From the NCBI GenBank assembly GCA_028565635.1, contig JAOXYB010053857.1, positions 1-11,366 of the forward strand: a DNA stretch of 11,366 nucleotides. The letters are read 5' to 3'. The translations under genes were made by a program, and so were the position numbers. The DNA is from Phoronis ovalis. Its lineage: Eukaryota; Phoronida; Phoronidae. The notes beneath the pieces were generated by a model. The model had not been told where the DNA came from, did no database searches, and saw nothing but the letters and a program-made list of their open reading frames with translations. Positions 1-11,366 of this stretch are shown here, piece by piece (the first letter of the stretch is position 1; the number at the start of each line of letters is the position of its first letter).

Positions 1-212
1 GTAATTATTAATTAAAATGAGTCTGAATTACAATCTTACAACCTGTGTTGTGTTTTAGTTAATTCTTCAGCATAACAGCAGCACATGTATGAAGTGGCAT
101 CCCTTAGGCGAGACCAAACATAAACCTTGTTATTTTAATTTTTTTTTTAAGAAAGTCAGAAAAAAAACAATATAGTTATCCCAATACCCATCGCCTCTAT
201 ATTGTGGCATGT
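1..212. other. A+T-rich DNA, no gene seen
   Basis: Low-complexity T and A runs around 140-170. This stretch lies past the YADD position of the LINE fragment and could hold more of its decayed 3' part, but I could not recognise any coding block. Confidence 0.4.
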
Positions 213-770
213 GGAATAACTATAAAACTATATAACTCATTTAGCCATGACTCCATATTTAACTCCTAATCAACTAGATTTTATTTTTTCATCCAGGTCA
301 TTTATATAGAGTGCAAAAAGAGTTGGGGACATTAGGTCCCCCTGTCTAACCCCGCTAGTACAGTTAATACCATTGCGTTGTCGTATAGCTTATGTTTTTA
401 TAAAAGTTCCCATTTATACCTTTTTTCAGGAGTTTGTAAATTAATAAATTATAATTTATGCAATCGAAGGCCGCTTAGAAAAATCCATGACGAATGTCAT
501 GAAGGTTGATTGTTCAAATATTTTTCGATTTCTAATCACTGTGGCCATTCTGTTCATCCACTAATAAATTATTTTCATCACTGAATTTCATCAAACGATT
601 TTAACTTCCCCACTGTGGAAAGAAGAGACTAAATGCCCTATAGATTTTTTTCTATTATATGGTTCTTGAATCTTTAGGTGAAATTATAGTGAACTTTTTA
701 ATATTCTTGACTGCTTCTTTAGTTGGAAAATTAAGTAATTTTGAGAGCAGCGATGATGAACGACCATGCC
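213..770 (-). pseudogene. decayed LINE (non-LTR retrotransposon) reverse transcriptase fragment
   Basis: Read on the minus strand from right to left, the conserved RT blocks appear in order but in different frames. About 710-650 gives KKFTIISPKDSRT. About 635-610 gives SLLSTVGKL. About 590-550 gives NRLMKFSDENNLLVDEQNG, where EQNG is the LINE EQxGFR motif. About 535-475 gives STFMTFVMDFSK, which continues one frame over as AFDCINYNLLIYKLLKKG, the motif A region. About 420-390 gives GINGNFYKNI. Finally 365-276 gives NCTSGVRQGDLMSPTLFAL then YINDLDEKIKS, the motif B region. A stop follows at 272-270, and where YADD is expected (224-213) the reading is YSYS. Several frameshifts, a deletion between the last two blocks and internal stops mean it cannot be active. 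Only part of the RT remains; no endonuclease domain or 3' tail was recognised. The clade (CR1, L2, Jockey-like or other) is not resolved. Confidence 0.85.
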
Positions 771-1117
771 CGCTAACCACCTAGTTTTATGAAAAATAAG
801 AGAGGTTATGCAATGCTGTAACTATTCGACATTATAATTATATCAAATAATACTGCATTACTGGTGGACAATACTTTGCACCCATTGATATTTTGGAGGT
901 GTGCATCTCAGGTAGCCATTTCTTACAACTATCCATACATTGTTGTTGGATGGATTTTGCTTAGTGGACGAAAATTAACTTGACAGTTGGCACCTATTTT
1001 GTTAGATTTTTATTGTAGTCCAACATGGAGAAAAAATGCGCATATGTGGTAAATTAAACTACTTTTGAAGGCTTTCTTGGTTATCTTGTGTCGGATGTGA
1101 TTACAGTTTACCTTCAC
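771..1117. other. non-coding stretch between LINE remnant and minisatellite
   Basis: No gene, RNA or known repeat recognised. The LINE similarity fades out rightward of about 770, and the boundary is uncertain. The right part (1028-1075) has imperfect inverted similarity to 1330-1398. Confidence 0.4.
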
Positions 1118-1283
1118 GAATAGTGCATCAGTATTTCTATTAGTTTTATCTGAAGCATACATATTTCCATGGAATAGTGTGTCAGTATTTCTATTAGTTT
1201 TATCTGAAGCATACATATTTCCATGGAATAGTGTATCAGTATTTCTATTAGTTTTATCTGAAGCATACATATTTCCATGGAAT
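1118..1283. repeat. 54-bp minisatellite, three tandem copies
   Basis: Three adjacent copies of a 54-base unit start at 1121, 1175 and 1229. The units are nearly identical; the only differences I see fall in the short stretch after 'tagtg' (gcatca, gtgtca, gtatca style). Each unit contains 'cagtatttctattag' and 'gaagcatacatatttcc'. Because 54 is a multiple of three and no stop falls in two minus-strand frames, the array reads as repeated peptides (MYASDKTNRNTDTLFHGN in one frame), but no splice-consistent gene surrounds it. Confidence 0.93.
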
Positions 1284-1384
1284 TTTTTAGTAGTTCATCA
1301 CCCATTAATGGAAACAGCTAATTTTCAAAGAAGCCCAAGAAATGTGTACCTATTTTAATTGATAAGCTAAAAAGTTTACCACCT

Positions 1385-1398
1385 GCACATATGTGCAG
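1385..1398. repeat. perfect 14-bp palindrome
   Basis: The sequence tgcacatatgtgca is its own reverse complement. A related, less perfect copy (tgcgcatatgtgg) lies near 1036, on the other side of the minisatellite. No function is assigned. Confidence 0.6.
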
Positions 1399-2093
1399 AA
1401 ATAAACTGGTGCTGCAGACTGCAACTGCACAAAAATGATCAACATTAATGTCTGCTTTTTATATTTTTACAAAGCCGTTGTTGCTAAAGTGAAATTTGAA
1501 AGTCTGGTACAATGCATCCAACTTCAAATTATGACTTGTATGCTTAAAATCTATTTAGTTGACTAGATAATAAAAATCAATGCATAGATACATAACAGTT
1601 AACAAAACAACAGGCATGTTACTTCAGAACACTTCATAGTCACATGACTTATAAAAACGTGTGATACAATAAGCAAAGCAAAGGTTGTATCGAGGCACCG
1701 AAAGCAAAAGTGATGATGGTGTAGTGAAATGTGTAATTTCAGAACTTCTCGGTATTTCCTGTACCATAAATGCATCTAGAGTACATTGGTCACAAGGTTA
1801 ACTGTAGACTCAAACAACTCGAAACACAATGAATGTGATTGCCACATCTAGCTATACTCCATGTGAAAATGCAAAATCACAATATACAGTATTATCTGTC
1901 GTCATGATTTTTGTACTGAATGGCCTATTTGGGCTGGACTAGACTGTCAGTAAAATTAGACATGTAATGGTTTTACTTCTACCATGTCAGTGAATTGTGA
2001 AGACTGCAGTAAAACAACATTGGCTTTTGCACATAAAATCCTACTTTATCATAATTACAAAAGTCTAAAATGTAAAGCTGCAATTCATGCCCT
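1399..2093. other. MSH2 3' flank, probable 3' UTR and intergenic DNA
   Basis: No coding region is recognised on either strand. The MSH2 3' UTR must start at 2093 and run leftward. No AATAAA is visible close to the stop in the minus strand; the nearest variant is GATAAA (2050-2045), about 44 bases past the stop and a weak candidate, so the transcript end is uncertain. Confidence 0.5.
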
Positions 2094-11134
<9,041 letters not shown>

Positions 11135-11366
11135 CTAAAATTTTAATATGGTTTCAAAGTTAGAGCAGTGATGGGTGTTACTAAATGCTAAAACAGTCAG
11201 AAACCATGCCCATATATGCACCTATTGTATGCATACCCCGAGGATGTAAACAACAGCTAGTCAACAGTGTAAACTATTGAGTAGCAATCTTAACGTGGCG
11301 AGAACCGTTAACATACTGTAACTTGCAAAAAATATTGATATTTTCTTTTTTTGTGAATTCTGCTTG
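11135..11366 (-). other. MSH2: 3' part of the MSH2 intron upstream of exon w1
   Basis: Ends with the acceptor ttttag next to exon w1. No coding block for the preceding human-equivalent segment is visible, so the intron continues beyond the window. Confidence 0.8.

Noticed and set aside
659-784. Plus-strand frame of 41 codons starting MVLESLGEII and ending with an acidic SSDDERP stretch
   Set aside because: It is antisense to the LINE remnant, short, and unlike any family I recognise.
1118-1283. Tandem repeats considered as a CRISPR array
   Set aside because: The copies are directly adjacent with no unique spacers, and the DNA is eukaryotic.
1010-1305. Two overlapping minus-strand frames of 63 and 86 codons with repeated peptides
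   Set aside because: They are produced by reading the 54-bp minisatellite in two frames; no start context, splice structure or similarity supports a gene.

Overview
The window is eukaryotic nuclear DNA, most likely from an invertebrate animal. It is A+T-rich by eye, and its one recognisable gene is split into many short exons with GT-AG introns of about 235 to 875 bases. The species cannot be named from the sequence.

One gene fills positions 2094 to 11134 on the minus strand: the 3' part of MSH2, the MutS homolog that pairs with MSH6 or MSH3 to recognise DNA mismatches. I reconstructed 18 coding exons by hand. They join in frame at every junction and give 747 residues plus a TGA stop. Residue 1 of this piece lines up with about residue 189 of human MSH2. 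The window therefore holds most of the connector domain, the lever and clamp domains, the whole ATPase and the C-terminal helix-turn-helix region. The mismatch-binding domain, the start codon and the promoter lie beyond position 11366. Walker A, the MutS signature loop, Walker B and the His-containing ATPase motif are all present, so the gene looks functional. It has more introns than I recall for human MSH2 over the same codons (18 exons against 14).

The introns carry repeats. The longest (5873-6747) contains two inverted-repeat (foldback) structures and a truncated third copy of one arm. Two other introns share a short hairpin-type repeat whose sequence reads 'ctgggactatt' or its complement.

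The left 2.1 kb lies downstream of the MSH2 stop. It holds no intact gene. It contains a decayed LINE-type reverse transcriptase on the minus strand (about 213-770), with several frameshifts and a lost catalytic YADD motif, and a three-copy 54-base minisatellite (1118-1283) that sits between imperfect inverted flanks. No RNA gene, CRISPR array or bacterial-type system is visible. The window is best read as a conserved repair gene in a repeat-bearing animal genome, with the novelty limited to the repeats and exon structure.
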